A stretch of 5,525 bases of DNA from Deltaproteobacteria bacterium (GTDB lineage: Bacteria; Myxococcota; B64-G9). Below the pieces are notes generated by a model, which was not told the origin of the DNA, did no database searches, and saw nothing but the letters and a program-made list of their open reading frames with translations. Shown here piece after piece: positions 1 to 5,525 of the stretch; position 1 is the stretch's first letter; the number at the start of each line of letters is the position of its first letter. The position numbers were made by a program, and so were the translations under genes. Where the stretch lies: assembly GCA_003647095.1 (NCBI GenBank), contig QMME01000294.1, positions 1-5,525 of the forward strand. The letters run 5' to 3'.

Positions 1-1
1 C

Positions 2-280
2 CGAGCTGATCACCGACCCAGCAAGCTGTCGGGTGGTGAGCGCCAGCGTGTCGCCATCGCCCGCGCCATCGTGGGTCGCCCCAGCCTGGTGCTCGCCGAC
101 GAGCCCACCGGCAACCTCGACAGCACCACCGGTGCCCAGATCATCGAGCTGTTCGAATCGTTGAACCGCCAGGACGGCCTGACGGTGGTGGTGGTGACCC
201 ACGAGGAGTTCCTCTTCCGCCACACCTCCTTGTCGCTGCGCCTGGAAGACGGGAAGCTGGCCGGAGAACAGGCACCGTGA
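2..280 (+). CDS. ABC transporter ATP-binding protein, MacB/LolD/FtsE class (5' end outside window)
   Basis: This is the nucleotide-binding subunit of an ABC transporter, a cytoplasmic ATPase that powers the membrane permease encoded next. Only the last 92 residues are visible; the reading frame is open to the left edge, so Walker A and the Q-loop are missing because of the window boundary, not because of a deletion. Numbered from the first full codon, the ABC signature LSGGE is at 9-13 and continues as RQRVAIARAI. Walker B with the D-loop (LVLADEPTGNLD) is at 29-40, with catalytic Glu 34, and the H-loop histidine (VVTHE) is at 67. The ADHRPSKLSGGE style and the 'DEPTGNLD' sequence are typical of the MacB/LolD/FtsE group that pairs with FtsX-type permeases, and that is what follows. 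The stop codon overlaps the permease start (GTGA, 277-280), indicating translational coupling. The substrate cannot be read from the sequence. Family call very secure; exact subfamily uncertain. Confidence 0.95.
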   Translation, partial: RADHRPSKLSGGERQRVAIARAIVGRPSLVLADEPTGNLDSTTGAQIIELFESLNRQDGLTVVVVTHEEFLFRHTSLSLRLEDGKLAGEQAP

Positions 281-1632
281 AAGCACACAAGCTCTATCGC
301 CTGGTGCGCCAGAACCTGCACCGCAACCGCCGCAACCTCATCTTCTCCTCGGTGGGCATCGTGGTGGGTATCTGCTCCTTCGTGTTTTTCCTGGCCCTGG
401 GCCTGGGCATCAGGCAGACCGTGGCCAGCGAGATCTTTCCCGTGGAGGCCAACCGCATCCAGGTGGTACCGCGCGCGGCCCAGTTCGGCACCCTGGCACC
501 CGGCCGCCGGCTCGATGACCAGGGCCTCGAGCAGCTCCGGGCCATACCCGGGGTGCGGGCCGTCTACCCGCGCCAGGAGCTGGCCTTCCTGGCCACCGCC
601 TCGCTCGACGGCCGGCAGATCTCCCCGGCGGCCCTGGAGCTGCTGTCCCGGGTGCCGGGCATCAGCCGGCGGGCCATCGACGCGGTGCGCTCGGTACGCA
701 TGTGGCTGGAGATCATCGGCGAGGGCATCGACCCCCGCCTGGTGGCCGGGGACGCCAGCGCCGGCGAGTTCCACGACGTCCCCGACGGCGAACCCATCCC
801 GGTGCTGTTGTCGCAGCGCATGGTGGAAATCTACAACGCCAGCTTCGCCCCGGCCCGGGGGCTGCCGCGCATCTCCAACTCGCTGCTGCCGTTCCTGCCC
901 TCCATTCCCCTGGCCCTGAACCACTCCTACATCTCCCGGGGCGGCGGCGGGCAGGTGCTGCGGACCCGCATGAAGATCGTCGGCCTCAGCCATCACGCCA
1001 TCATGGGAGGCATCACCATGCCCCTGGCCACGGCCCGGCGTCTCAACCGCCGCTTCGCCGGCGAGCAGGCGGCTTCCCGCTACCGGGCGGCGGTGGTGGA
1101 GGTCGACTCCTCCGACCGGCTGGCGCCGGTGCAGGAGGCGGTGCGGGCCCTGGGCTACGACATCGACCTGGGCGAAAAGCGCATGGCCCAGAGCGTGGGC
1201 CTGCTGATCACCCTGGTCACCCTGGGGTTCACCCTGATCAGCCTGATCATCGTCGGGCTGTCGGCGGTGAGCATCTCGCACACCTTCTTCATGATCATCT
1301 TCGAGCGCCAGAAGGAGATCGGGCTGCTGCGGGCGGTGGGAGCCACCCGCTCCGACATCCGCGCCATCATCCTCAGCGAGGCGGTGGCGGTGGGCAGCGC
1401 CGGCGGCCTGCTGGGCATCGGCCTGGGCCTGCTGCTGTGCCGGGGAGTGGACTGGCTGGCGGTGGAGGTGATGCCGGACTTCCCCTTCAAACCCGAGACC
1501 TTCTTCGCCTACCCGGCCTGGCTGTTTTTGGGCGCCATCGGCTTCGCGGTGCTGTTCTGCGCCCTGGGAGCCATCTTCCCCGCCCAGCGCGCCGCCTCCC
1601 TGGACCCGGCCCGGGCCCTGACCGCACGGTAA
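277..1632 (+). CDS. ABC transporter permease, FtsX/MacB family
   Basis: This is the membrane subunit of a type VII ABC transporter (MacB/LolCDE/FtsEX group), predicted in the inner membrane with a large periplasmic domain. The 451-residue product has the expected four helices: TM1 about 21-44, TM2 about 309-331, TM3 about 369-392 and TM4 about 413-437. The soluble region between TM1 and TM2 is about 265 residues. The cytoplasmic loop after TM2 carries the FtsX hallmark ERQKEIGLLRAVGATR (from about 343), and the C-terminus ends in the usual FPAQRAASLDPARAL pattern. I chose GTG at 277 because it overlaps the ATPase stop, has a modest GGAGA at 263-267, and puts a basic N-terminus (KLYRLVRQNLHRNRRN) just before TM1. 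Such systems move substrates within or out of the periplasm, or transmit force to periplasmic partners, rather than acting as classical channels. No periplasmic adaptor gene is visible, so macrolide or lipoprotein export cannot be claimed. A segment at about 117-138 is helix-hairpin-helix-like and may be an insertion. Confidence 0.93.
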   Translation: MKAHKLYRLVRQNLHRNRRNLIFSSVGIVVGICSFVFFLALGLGIRQTVASEIFPVEANRIQVVPRAAQFGTLAPGRRLDDQGLEQLRAIPGVRAVYPRQELAFLATASLDGRQISPAALELLSRVPGISRRAIDAVRSVRMWLEIIGEGIDPRLVAGDASAGEFHDVPDGEPIPVLLSQRMVEIYNASFAPARGLPRISNSLLPFLPSIPLALNHSYISRGGGGQVLRTRMKIVGLSHHAIMGGITMPLATARRLNRRFAGEQAASRYRAAVVEVDSSDRLAPVQEAVRALGYDIDLGEKRMAQSVGLLITLVTLGFTLISLIIVGLSAVSISHTFFMIIFERQKEIGLLRAVGATRSDIRAIILSEAVAVGSAGGLLGIGLGLLLCRGVDWLAVEVMPDFPFKPETFFAYPAWLFLGAIGFAVLFCALGAIFPAQRAASLDPARALTAR

Positions 1633-1644
1633 GCAGCTTTGGGT

Positions 1645-1673
1645 TTGACTGGCCTGTCGTATCTTGCTAGCGT
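1645..1673 (+). promoter_or_regulatory. Candidate sigma-70 promoter for the kinase gene
   Basis: TTGACT at 1645-1650 matches the -35 consensus at 5 of 6 positions. It is followed by exactly 17 bp and then TAGCGT (1668-1673), a weak -10 hexamer that keeps the first TA and the final T. Transcription would begin near 1677-1680, just ahead of a T8 run, leaving a leader of about 40 nt before the GTG start at 1721. The site sits in the only real gap between the transporter unit and the kinase, and its local base composition is clearly less GC-rich than the flanking genes. The poor -10 is the main weakness. If correct, it also argues against any kinase start upstream of about 1680. Confidence 0.45.
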
Positions 1674-1692
1674 TACATGGTTTTTTTTATAG

Positions 1693-1702
1693 CTCTGCAG
1701 AG
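1693..1702. promoter_or_regulatory. Perfect 10-bp palindrome in kinase leader, possible operator
   Basis: CTCTGCAGAG is a perfect inverted repeat without a loop. It lies about 13 to 25 nt downstream of the predicted transcription start and just before the Shine-Dalgarno site. A dimeric regulator could bind here, but palindromes of this size also arise by chance in a GC-rich genome, and no second copy is present in the gap. Without a loop it is unlikely to act as an RNA hairpin. Confidence 0.2.
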
Positions 1703-1710
1703 ACGGCACC

Positions 1711-1716
1711 AGGTGA
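1711..1716 (+). promoter_or_regulatory. Shine-Dalgarno site that sets the kinase start at GTG 1721
   Basis: AGGTGA matches the anti-Shine-Dalgarno complement (AGGAGGTGA) over six bases and ends 4 nt before GTG 1721. It supports that start over the in-frame TTG at 1664, which has no comparable site and lies inside the predicted promoter. The protein beginning at 1721 opens with MKKPQKFGKYLLLERI, so the kinase fold starts within ten residues of the N-terminus, as is usual for this type. Confidence 0.7.
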
Positions 1717-1720
1717 CAGG

Positions 1721-4144
1721 GTGAAGAAACCACAGAAATTCGGCAAGTATCTCCTGCTCGAGCGCATCAACGTCGGCGGCATGGCCGAGGTATTCAAGGC
1801 CAAGAGCTTCGGGGTGGAGGGATTCGAGAAGCTGGTGGCCATCAAGCGCATCCTGCCCAACATCGCCGAGGACGAGGAATTCATCACCATGTTCATCGAC
1901 GAGGCCAAGATCGCCGTCCAGCTCAACCACGCCAACATCGCCCAGATCTTCGACCTGGGCCGCATCGACGACAGCTACTTCATCGCCCTGGAGTTCGTGC
2001 ACGGCAAGGACCTGCGCACCATCTGGGAGCGCCACAAGCGGCGCAACCTGCGCCTGCCCGTTCCCATGTCGGCCTACATCATGACCCGGGTATGCGAGGG
2101 TCTCGACTACGCCCACCGCAAGCGCGACGCCGGCGGGCGCGAGATGAACATCGTGCACCGCGATGTCAGCCCCCAGAACGTGCTCATCTCCTACGAGGGC
2201 GAGGTCAAGATCATCGATTTCGGCATCGCCAAGGCGGCCAACAAGGCCTCCAAGACCCAGGCCGGCATTCTCAAGGGCAAGTTCGGTTACATGAGCCCGG
2301 AACAGGTCCGCGGCCTGCCGCTGGACCGCCGCTCGGACGTCTTCTCGGCCGGCATCATTCTTTACGAGCTGCTGACCGGCGAGCGCCTGTTCGTCGGCGA
2401 AAGCGATTTTTCCACCCTGGAGAAGGTGCGCAACGTCGAGATCCTGCCCCCCAAGACCTACAACCAGAACATCCCCGACGACATGGAACGCATCGTCATC
2501 AAGGCCCTGTCCAAGGATCCCGACGATCGCTTCCAGTCGGCCTACGACATGCAGGAAGAGTTGCAGCGGTTCCTGATCATGAGCAAGGCGGGCTTCTCCC
2601 GCAAGGAACTGGCCGCCTACATGAAAAAGGCCTTTCGCACCGACATCCAGCGGGAACTGGAACGACACAAGCTCTACGAGAAGGCCACCATGCCGGGCCA
2701 GCCGGCGGATCTCACCGAGCCCGAACTGCCCACCAACCGCCTCAAGCAGCCCGCGCAACCGGCGCTGATCGAGTCCGTCGAGGACGACGAGGACGAAGAC
2801 ATCGAGACGGTGGTCTGGGATGCCCGGGCCGCCCTGGCCGATGAATTGCCCACCGACGCGGCCCCACCGGCGGCTGCCGGCAAGTCCCCGGCCCGGCCGG
2901 CCGTCGCTCCCCCGCCACCGCCGCTGCCCCCCCGGCAAAAGAAGCCCCCTCCCCGGGAAACACCGGCCGCCAACCAGGACGCCACCCTGCAGGATCTCCC
3001 CGTCGAGGAGGACATCGTCAGCACCGCCGATGACCAATCGCCGGCCCCCGCTCCTCCTTTCTTCAGCGAGGACGCCTTTTCCACCGGGGAGGTAACCCTG
3101 GCCGAGGAGCCCCGGCAGGCCCGGCGCAAATCGCGGTTCAACCTGCTGATAATCCTGCTGGCCATGGTGGCCGTGGGCCTGTTCGGCTTTGCCGTGGTCA
3201 AGCTGCTGCGCCAAAAGGGCCTGCTGGGCGGCACCACCAGCCTGGAGATCAGCAGCACCCCGCCCCGGGTCAAGCTCCTGCTCGACGGCAAGCCCATCGG
3301 CCACCGGGCCGACGGCATCAAGCCGGGGCGGCACCACCTGCAGGCCAGTGCCGACAACTACCAGCCCTACAGCGAGGAGATCGAACTCAAGCCCGGCCGG
3401 CTCAACCGCCTGGCCATCAGCCTGCGCTTCGTTCCCGCGGTACTCAAGCTGCAGGTGCAACCGCCCCAGGCCAGCGTGAAGGTGGACGGGCAGTCCATGG
3501 AGGCGGCGGGCGGTTCGCTGCGCCTGGAGAACATGCTTCCCGGCCGGGAGCACCTCATCGAGGTGACGGCCGACGGTTACCGCAGCGAAAAGTTCGCCAT
3601 CACCCTGGCGCCGCGGCAGGTGGAGGAAAGGAAGATCACCTTGCAGCCGCTGCTGTTTTCCCTGGAGGTGGAGACCACCCCGCCCGGGGCACTCATCTTC
3701 CTCGACGACAAGGAAGTCGGCCGCTCGCCGCGGGTGCTGGAGAAACTGCCCGCAACCGGCCAACACCACCTGCGCCTGCAGAAGAAGGGCTACCAGGACT
3801 TCACCGCCACCATCGTCTACGACGGCAACGACCGCAAGAAGGTCTCGGTGACACTGTCGCGGCAGGAGTCCACGGCGGCCACACCCGCTCCCCGTACCGG
3901 GACACGCCGCCACCAGAAGACCACCGCCTCCAGCGGCACCGGCTACCTGGTCATCAATGCCCGCCCCTGGGGAAAGGTGGTCATCGACGGCAAGGACACC
4001 GGCAAGACCACTCCCCTGCTCTCCTACCCGGTGCCGGCCGGGCGCCACCGGGTGACCATCCTTTTCAACGGCGGAGGCAGCGCCACCCGCACGGTCGACG
4101 TGGTCGCCGACCGGAAACACAAGGTCATCGTCAACAAGGATTGA
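1721..4144 (+). CDS. Transmembrane Ser/Thr protein kinase with periplasmic PEGA domains
   Basis: This 807-residue receptor-type kinase is predicted to sit in the inner membrane and phosphorylate Ser/Thr in cytoplasmic proteins or itself in response to an envelope signal. The kinase domain (about 8-285) looks complete: nucleotide loop NVGGMAEV (17-24), VAIK lysine 42, alpha-C Glu 61, catalytic HRDVSPQN with Asp148 and Asn153, DFG at 166-168, SPE at 192-194, Asp206 and Arg270. The RD form suggests control by activation-loop phosphorylation; Ser177 and Thr179 are candidate sites. The nucleotide loop lacks the first and third canonical glycines (Asn17, Ala22), a variant I regard as common in myxobacterial-type kinases. 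A linker follows, with an acidic tract (354-362) running into TVVWD (363-367) and a proline-rich stretch (about 381-413). One membrane helix (about 475-493) is preceded by RRKSR, consistent with the N-terminus inside. Outside are about four PEGA units (507-807). The start is GTG, set by AGGTGA. The gene has its own putative promoter and is convergent with the secreted PEGA gene. Substrate and signal are unknown. Confidence 0.93.
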   Translation: MKKPQKFGKYLLLERINVGGMAEVFKAKSFGVEGFEKLVAIKRILPNIAEDEEFITMFIDEAKIAVQLNHANIAQIFDLGRIDDSYFIALEFVHGKDLRTIWERHKRRNLRLPVPMSAYIMTRVCEGLDYAHRKRDAGGREMNIVHRDVSPQNVLISYEGEVKIIDFGIAKAANKASKTQAGILKGKFGYMSPEQVRGLPLDRRSDVFSAGIILYELLTGERLFVGESDFSTLEKVRNVEILPPKTYNQNIPDDMERIVIKALSKDPDDRFQSAYDMQEELQRFLIMSKAGFSRKELAAYMKKAFRTDIQRELERHKLYEKATMPGQPADLTEPELPTNRLKQPAQPALIESVEDDEDEDIETVVWDARAALADELPTDAAPPAAAGKSPARPAVAPPPPPLPPRQKKPPPRETPAANQDATLQDLPVEEDIVSTADDQSPAPAPPFFSEDAFSTGEVTLAEEPRQARRKSRFNLLIILLAMVAVGLFGFAVVKLLRQKGLLGGTTSLEISSTPPRVKLLLDGKPIGHRADGIKPGRHHLQASADNYQPYSEEIELKPGRLNRLAISLRFVPAVLKLQVQPPQASVKVDGQSMEAAGGSLRLENMLPGREHLIEVTADGYRSEKFAITLAPRQVEERKITLQPLLFSLEVETTPPGALIFLDDKEVGRSPRVLEKLPATGQHHLRLQKKGYQDFTATIVYDGNDRKKVSVTLSRQESTAATPAPRTGTRRHQKTTASSGTGYLVINARPWGKVVIDGKDTGKTTPLLSYPVPAGRHRVTILFNGGGSATRTVDVVADRKHKVIVNKD
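3239..4141 (+). repeat. Tandem PEGA-domain repeats in the kinase ectodomain
   Basis: Four diverged units of about 65-75 residues follow the membrane helix, at about 507-570, 574-645, 647-717 and 741-807 of the kinase. Each has the PEGA pattern: a short strand, a Pro-rich turn, then [VIL]xxDG/DD. The key strings are STPPRVKLLLDG, VQPPQASVKVDG, TTPPGALIFLDD and ARPWGKVVIDG, each followed by a PGxHxL/V-type strand and a G/N-Y or equivalent. Units 3 and 4 are separated by a Ser/Thr/Ala-rich, basic spacer (about 718-740). PEGA domains are small beta folds usually found in surface or periplasmic proteins and are thought to bind or scaffold envelope components; no ligand can be named. Unit 2 is the most diverged, with an insertion after the DG, and the boundaries are approximate. 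Confidence 0.85.
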
Positions 4145-4224
4145 CCGTCACCACCCGCCGGATTCGCCGGAATCTCCCCCGTCGACAGACGCCGAGATCG
4201 CGGCCGGAGCGGGAAATGCAGGGC
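4145..4224. other. 80-bp gap between convergent genes; no clear terminator
   Basis: The kinase gene ends at 4144 and the opposite-strand gene ends at 4225, so transcripts from both sides run into this stretch. It contains one small dyad, GATTC-GCCG-GAATC (4161-4174: 5-bp stem, 4-nt loop), and GTCGAC at 4181-4186. Neither is followed by a U-tract on either strand. A bidirectional terminator would be expected here, but termination may be Rho-dependent. No open frame or RNA gene is supported. Confidence 0.5.
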
Positions 4225-5499
4225 TTACCAGTCGGCGGTAGGATCGTAGTCGTCCAGGGGATCGCCGCTGGAGTGCTTGCTCTCCTGGTGCTTGACCTCT
4301 TCCCGGGCGCGGGTGTCGCGGTTCTTCCGCCGGGAGGAACTGTCGTCCCGGTACCAGTCCTCGGTACCGGTGTGGGCATCCAGGGGATCGCCCTCCTCGC
4401 GCAAGGCACGCAGGGCCCGCAATCCCCGGCGCAGGAACTTTCGCCCGAACAGTCGCACTTCTTCCTTGAGTCCGTATCCCGAGGGCTCCAGTTCCACCTG
4501 GCTGCGGTAGGCCACCCGGGCGTGATTGAACTCGAACAGGAAGCCGGTCAGCCTGGTGGCCGATTCGGCATGATCGAGCTGGCACAACCAGACCCAGTCG
4601 AGCCCCAGCGTCTGTCCCAGCTGCAACACCTCGGTAAGGCGCGAGGAATCGGAGACGGCCCGCCCGGCCTTCTCCACCAGGCGCAGGTAACCGGTGCCGG
4701 CCCGCCCGGCTTCCAGCCGGGTATTCAGGGTGACCAGGCCGCCGGCCTCCACCTGGACCACCTGCCCCCATTTCTGAAAACCGGGCATGCTCACCATCAC
4801 CACGTGCCTGCCGGCCACCAGGCCCTCCAGGCTCTGGGGAGTGACCCCGCGCAGCTGGCCGTCGAGGTAGAGGTTGGCTCCCGGCGGAGTGGTCTTCACC
4901 GCGACACTGCCCCGCGGCAGCGAGGCCATGCCCTCCTTGACCCTGGCAAACAGCTGCTTGACGAACTCGGCAAACGAGGACTTCTTCAGGCTCAGGTGGG
5001 GATCCTGCACCAGCAGGTCGACGAAGGCCCGGGAAGCCGGCTCCTTCTCTCCCAGCATGGCGTGGCCCACGGCGATGAAGAGGATGCTTTCCTGGTAACG
5101 CTTGAGGGGGGCCAGGTGCCCGCCCATCTTCTCGAAGGCCTGGCGGGCCTTGCTGGCCTGGCGGATCACCTGTTCGTATTCCATGGCCTGGAAGGCCCGC
5201 TTGGCGGCGACCAGTCCCTTACGCGCCTGCTCCTGCAGCCGGCGCGCCTTGTCGGGCATCTGCGCCTGCAGCTTGTCTTCCAGGTCGAGCACCTGCAGGT
5301 TGGCCTGCTCGACCAGGACCCGGCGCAGCACCTGGTTGATGATACCGGCGGTATGGTGCAGGTCTTCGCTCAGGGGAACCACGAACACCTGGGTGTGGTT
5401 GTTGCCGACGTCGGCCGCCGGCCCCGGCCGGGCCGGCCCGGCCGCGAGCGTCACTCCCAGCACCAGCAGCAACCAGCACCCGGCAGACCAGCGACACAT
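4225..5499 (-). CDS. Secreted PEGA-domain protein with TPR-like helical region and duplicated C-terminal motif
   Basis: This 424-residue protein is predicted to be exported by Sec to the periplasm. The signal peptide has a short polar start, hydrophobic core WLLLVLGVTLAA (9-20) and possible signal peptidase I sites after Ala20 or Ala29; there is no lipobox before a cysteine. Region 36-78 begins with strand TQVFVVPLS followed by a helix and another strand (LQVLDLEDKL), resembling a TolB/CsgG-like alpha/beta start. Residues about 80-190 are helical and TPR-like (AFQAMEYEQVIRQASKARQAF, then a DPHLSLKKSSF segment and EFVKQLFARVKEG), a layout familiar from deltaproteobacterial PEGA proteins. One PEGA domain (about 197-263) has TTPPGANLYLDG at 203-214. 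A second alpha/beta region (271-366) includes LGLDWVWLCQLD. The tail is highly charged and carries GDPLDxxxxTxDW at 370-382 and 412-424. The ATG start is supported by AGGAGG 5 nt upstream. The function is unknown; an envelope scaffold or a partner of the convergent kinase is an inference. Confidence 0.88.
   Translation of the reverse strand: MCRWSAGCWLLLVLGVTLAAGPARPGPAADVGNNHTQVFVVPLSEDLHHTAGIINQVLRRVLVEQANLQVLDLEDKLQAQMPDKARRLQEQARKGLVAAKRAFQAMEYEQVIRQASKARQAFEKMGGHLAPLKRYQESILFIAVGHAMLGEKEPASRAFVDLLVQDPHLSLKKSSFAEFVKQLFARVKEGMASLPRGSVAVKTTPPGANLYLDGQLRGVTPQSLEGLVAGRHVVMVSMPGFQKWGQVVQVEAGGLVTLNTRLEAGRAGTGYLRLVEKAGRAVSDSSRLTEVLQLGQTLGLDWVWLCQLDHAESATRLTGFLFEFNHARVAYRSQVELEPSGYGLKEEVRLFGRKFLRRGLRALRALREEGDPLDAHTGTEDWYRDDSSSRRKNRDTRAREEVKHQESKHSSGDPLDDYDPTADW
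4228..4392 (-). repeat. Two in-frame copies of GDPLDxxxxTxDW at the C-terminus of the secreted protein
   Basis: The copies occupy 4354-4392 (GDPLDAHTGTEDW) and 4228-4266 (GDPLDDYDPTADW), 126 bp apart. At DNA level they share the first 14 bases (GGCGATCCCCTGGA) and then differ at many positions while keeping the T-x-D-W ending. Between them is a charged, Ser-rich spacer of 29 residues. The second copy ends exactly at the last residue of the protein. Retention of the ends with a variable middle suggests a functional short linear motif rather than recent slippage. No known motif name can be attached. Confidence 0.8.
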
Positions 5500-5504
5500 G
5501 GCAA

Positions 5505-5510
5505 CCTCCT
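5505..5510 (-). promoter_or_regulatory. Shine-Dalgarno site of the secreted PEGA gene
   Basis: Read on the minus strand, AGGAGG is followed by TTGCC and then ATG (5499-5497). It is a full consensus match at 5-nt spacing and the strongest ribosome site in the window, so the start is secure and good expression is likely. Only 15 bases remain beyond it, so the promoter is outside the window. Confidence 0.85.
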
Positions 5511-5525
5511 TCAGAAACTGAACTC

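Noticed and set aside
2..280. Truncated or broken ATPase pseudogene
   Set aside because: The frame is open to the window edge with intact signature, Walker B, D-loop and H-loop, so the missing part is explained by the window boundary.
10..1281. Long minus-strand open frame opposite the ABC transporter genes
   Set aside because: It is antisense to clear ABC ATPase and permease coding sequence. Its product is rich in Gly, His, Gln and Arg with no family features, and it spans two genes: a GC-bias shadow.
702..1670. 322-codon plus-strand frame inside the permease
   Set aside because: The product is an Arg/Pro/Gly/His-rich out-of-frame translation of the permease, with no hydrophobic or domain pattern.
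1681..1688. T8 run as an intrinsic terminator for the ABC operon
   Set aside because: No stable GC-rich hairpin precedes it. The only nearby dyads are tiny (GCTAGC) or lie on the wrong side, and the run falls at the predicted kinase transcription start.
1673..4120. Very long open frame (815 codons) on the minus strand opposite the kinase gene
   Set aside because: The sense frame encodes an unmistakable kinase plus PEGA protein. The antisense product is low-complexity (Gly, Leu, Val, Asp, His, Gln) with no recognisable domain. Strong GC bias at third codon positions removes antisense stops, which explains its length.
4161..4174. GATTC-GCCG-GAATC hairpin as a bidirectional terminator
   Set aside because: The stem is only 5 bp and no T-tract follows on either strand, so it is too weak to call.
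5476..5487. Lipobox-like SAGC (residues 5-8) suggesting that the secreted PEGA protein is a lipoprotein
   Set aside because: The cysteine comes before the hydrophobic core instead of after it, and position -3 is Ser rather than Leu/Val/Ile. A signal peptidase I type leader fits better.

Overview
This is a GC-rich, densely coding window, apparently bacterial chromosome. The style points to the deltaproteobacterial/myxobacterial lineage or a close relative. The grounds are a eukaryotic-like Ser/Thr kinase of the 'GKYLLLERINVGGMAEVF' type fused to periplasmic PEGA domains, a secreted helical/PEGA protein of a kind common in those bacteria, and GC-rich third codon positions. The assignment is an inference from protein style, not a database result.

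Layout. (1) Positions 2-280 (+) hold the C-terminal end of an ABC transporter ATPase of the MacB/LolD/FtsE class; its Walker A part lies outside the window. (2) Positions 277-1632 (+) hold its FtsX/MacB-type permease, which starts inside the ATPase stop codon (GTGA overlap). (3) An 88-bp gap (1633-1720) holds a plausible sigma-70 promoter, a T8 run at the expected transcription start, a 10-bp perfect palindrome and a Shine-Dalgarno site. (4) Positions 1721-4144 (+) hold a transmembrane Ser/Thr protein kinase: cytoplasmic kinase domain, acidic and proline-rich linker, one membrane helix, then about four PEGA domains. (5) An 80-bp gap lies between convergent genes. (6) Positions 4225-5499 (-) hold a Sec-exported protein with an alpha/beta N-terminal region, a helical TPR-like segment, one PEGA domain, a C-terminal alpha/beta region and a charged tail that carries the 13-residue motif GDPLDxxxxTxDW twice.

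How they may work together. The ATPase and permease form one translationally coupled unit of a type VII (mechanotransmission) ABC system. The kinase has its own promoter region and probably senses an envelope condition through its PEGA domains. The convergent gene encodes a second, secreted PEGA protein that would share the periplasm with the kinase sensor. A functional link between them is only suggested by adjacency and shared domain type. No RNA genes, CRISPR arrays, insertion sequences or signs of recent transfer were seen.
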